From: Streptomyces sp. NBC_00708
GTDB taxonomy: Bacteria > Actinomycetota > Actinomycetes > Streptomycetales > Streptomycetaceae
Length of the DNA stretch: 64,000 nucleotides
Assembly (NCBI GenBank): GCA_036226585.1
Contig: CP108997.1
Coordinates: 4,030,001-4,094,000 of the forward strand
Direction: 5' to 3'
Of the stretch, positions 63,973 to 64,000 are shown piece by piece. Made by a program: the position numbers and the translations under genes. Under the pieces are notes generated by a model. It had not been told where the DNA came from and searched no databases. It saw only the letters and a list, made by a program, of their open reading frames with translations. Each line of letters opens with the position of its first letter. Position 1 is the first letter of the stretch.

Positions 63973-64000
63973 TGCCGGTAGAAGATCCGGTCCGCGTACT
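63969..64000 (-). CDS. 3' end of a minus-strand gene
   Basis: The minus strand reads 'YADRIFYRH' followed by TAG (63971-63969). Only nine residues are inside the window. The family cannot be named from so little; the codon bias and the 4-bp overlap with the convergent PAS gene are the only evidence that it is coding. Confidence 0.45.
   Translation of the reverse strand, partial: YADRIFYRH

Overview
This is an ordinary-looking chromosomal stretch of a high-GC actinomycete, almost certainly a Streptomyces. The evidence is G/C in nearly every third codon position, GTG and TTG starts, many 4-bp ATGA/GTGA overlaps, several probable leaderless genes, an Xre/DUF397 pair, a DUF742/roadblock 'conservon' with P450s, and a 222-aa LuxR-type regulator paired with an aldo/keto reductase. 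I see no rRNA, tRNA, CRISPR array, phage genes or transposase.

Layout. 1-6.4 kb: end of an ArsR-like regulator, a cupin/zinc-ribbon protein, a membrane-anchored EEP-fold phosphatase (VanJ-like), two VOC proteins, a tiny stress group (lone Lsr2 DNA-binding domain, 56-aa hydrophobic protein, CsbD) and a kinase-like/methyltransferase pair. 6.4-7.6 kb: a PIN-toxin/HTH-antitoxin module whose promoter is built from four 9-bp repeats. 7.6-15.2 kb: regulators and small enzymes, including chloramphenicol acetyltransferase, a tandem carboxymuconolactone-decarboxylase protein behind a MerR-type promoter, Xre/DUF397, a winged-helix protein, TetR and Xre-cupin.

15.3-21.9 kb is the most unusual part. A degraded MarR fragment and an intact MarR gene, in the same orientation, bracket a 6-kb island: HD hydrolase, NUDIX, HTH regulator, HAD phosphatase, two very short ORFs (27 and 53 codons), a JmjC-type oxygenase, an aldo/keto reductase and an APH-like phosphotransferase. 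The 53-codon ORF has a strong ribosome site, an acidic helical N-terminus, a Gly/Pro/Ser/Asp-rich tail and a hairpin between it and the oxygenase. I propose it as the precursor of an undescribed oxygenase-modified peptide (RiPP-like) system.

22-33.3 kb: paired SMR efflux subunits under MarR, SGNH hydrolase, a secreted propeller-like protein, DUF6338 protein, a 1592-aa TPR-CHAT protease-like protein, PPOX, GNAT, Uma2 and serC. 33.4-39 kb: a complete conservon (cvnABCD plus two P450s, one lacking the ExxR motif). 39-43.4 kb: a large FAD/Fe-S oxidoreductase, an EamA exporter and a broken ORF.

43.4-53 kb: an acyl-CoA degradation operon (TIGR03084 protein, AtuA, acyl-CoA carboxylase beta and alpha, acyl-CoA dehydrogenase), then an acyl-CoA ligase. 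Its promoter shares a long operator, with identical spacing to the start codon, with an enoyl-CoA hydratase/TetR operon at 56.7-58.1 kb, so one TetR protein probably controls both. The last part holds GNAT, APH, a second TetR/methyltransferase pair with two palindromic operators, a lipoprotein, citrate synthase, pdxH and a PAS/GAF-type protein. Between pdxH and the PAS gene, on the minus strand, is what looks like a ~200-nt small RNA carrying a 12-codon ORF with an exceptionally long Shine-Dalgarno sequence.
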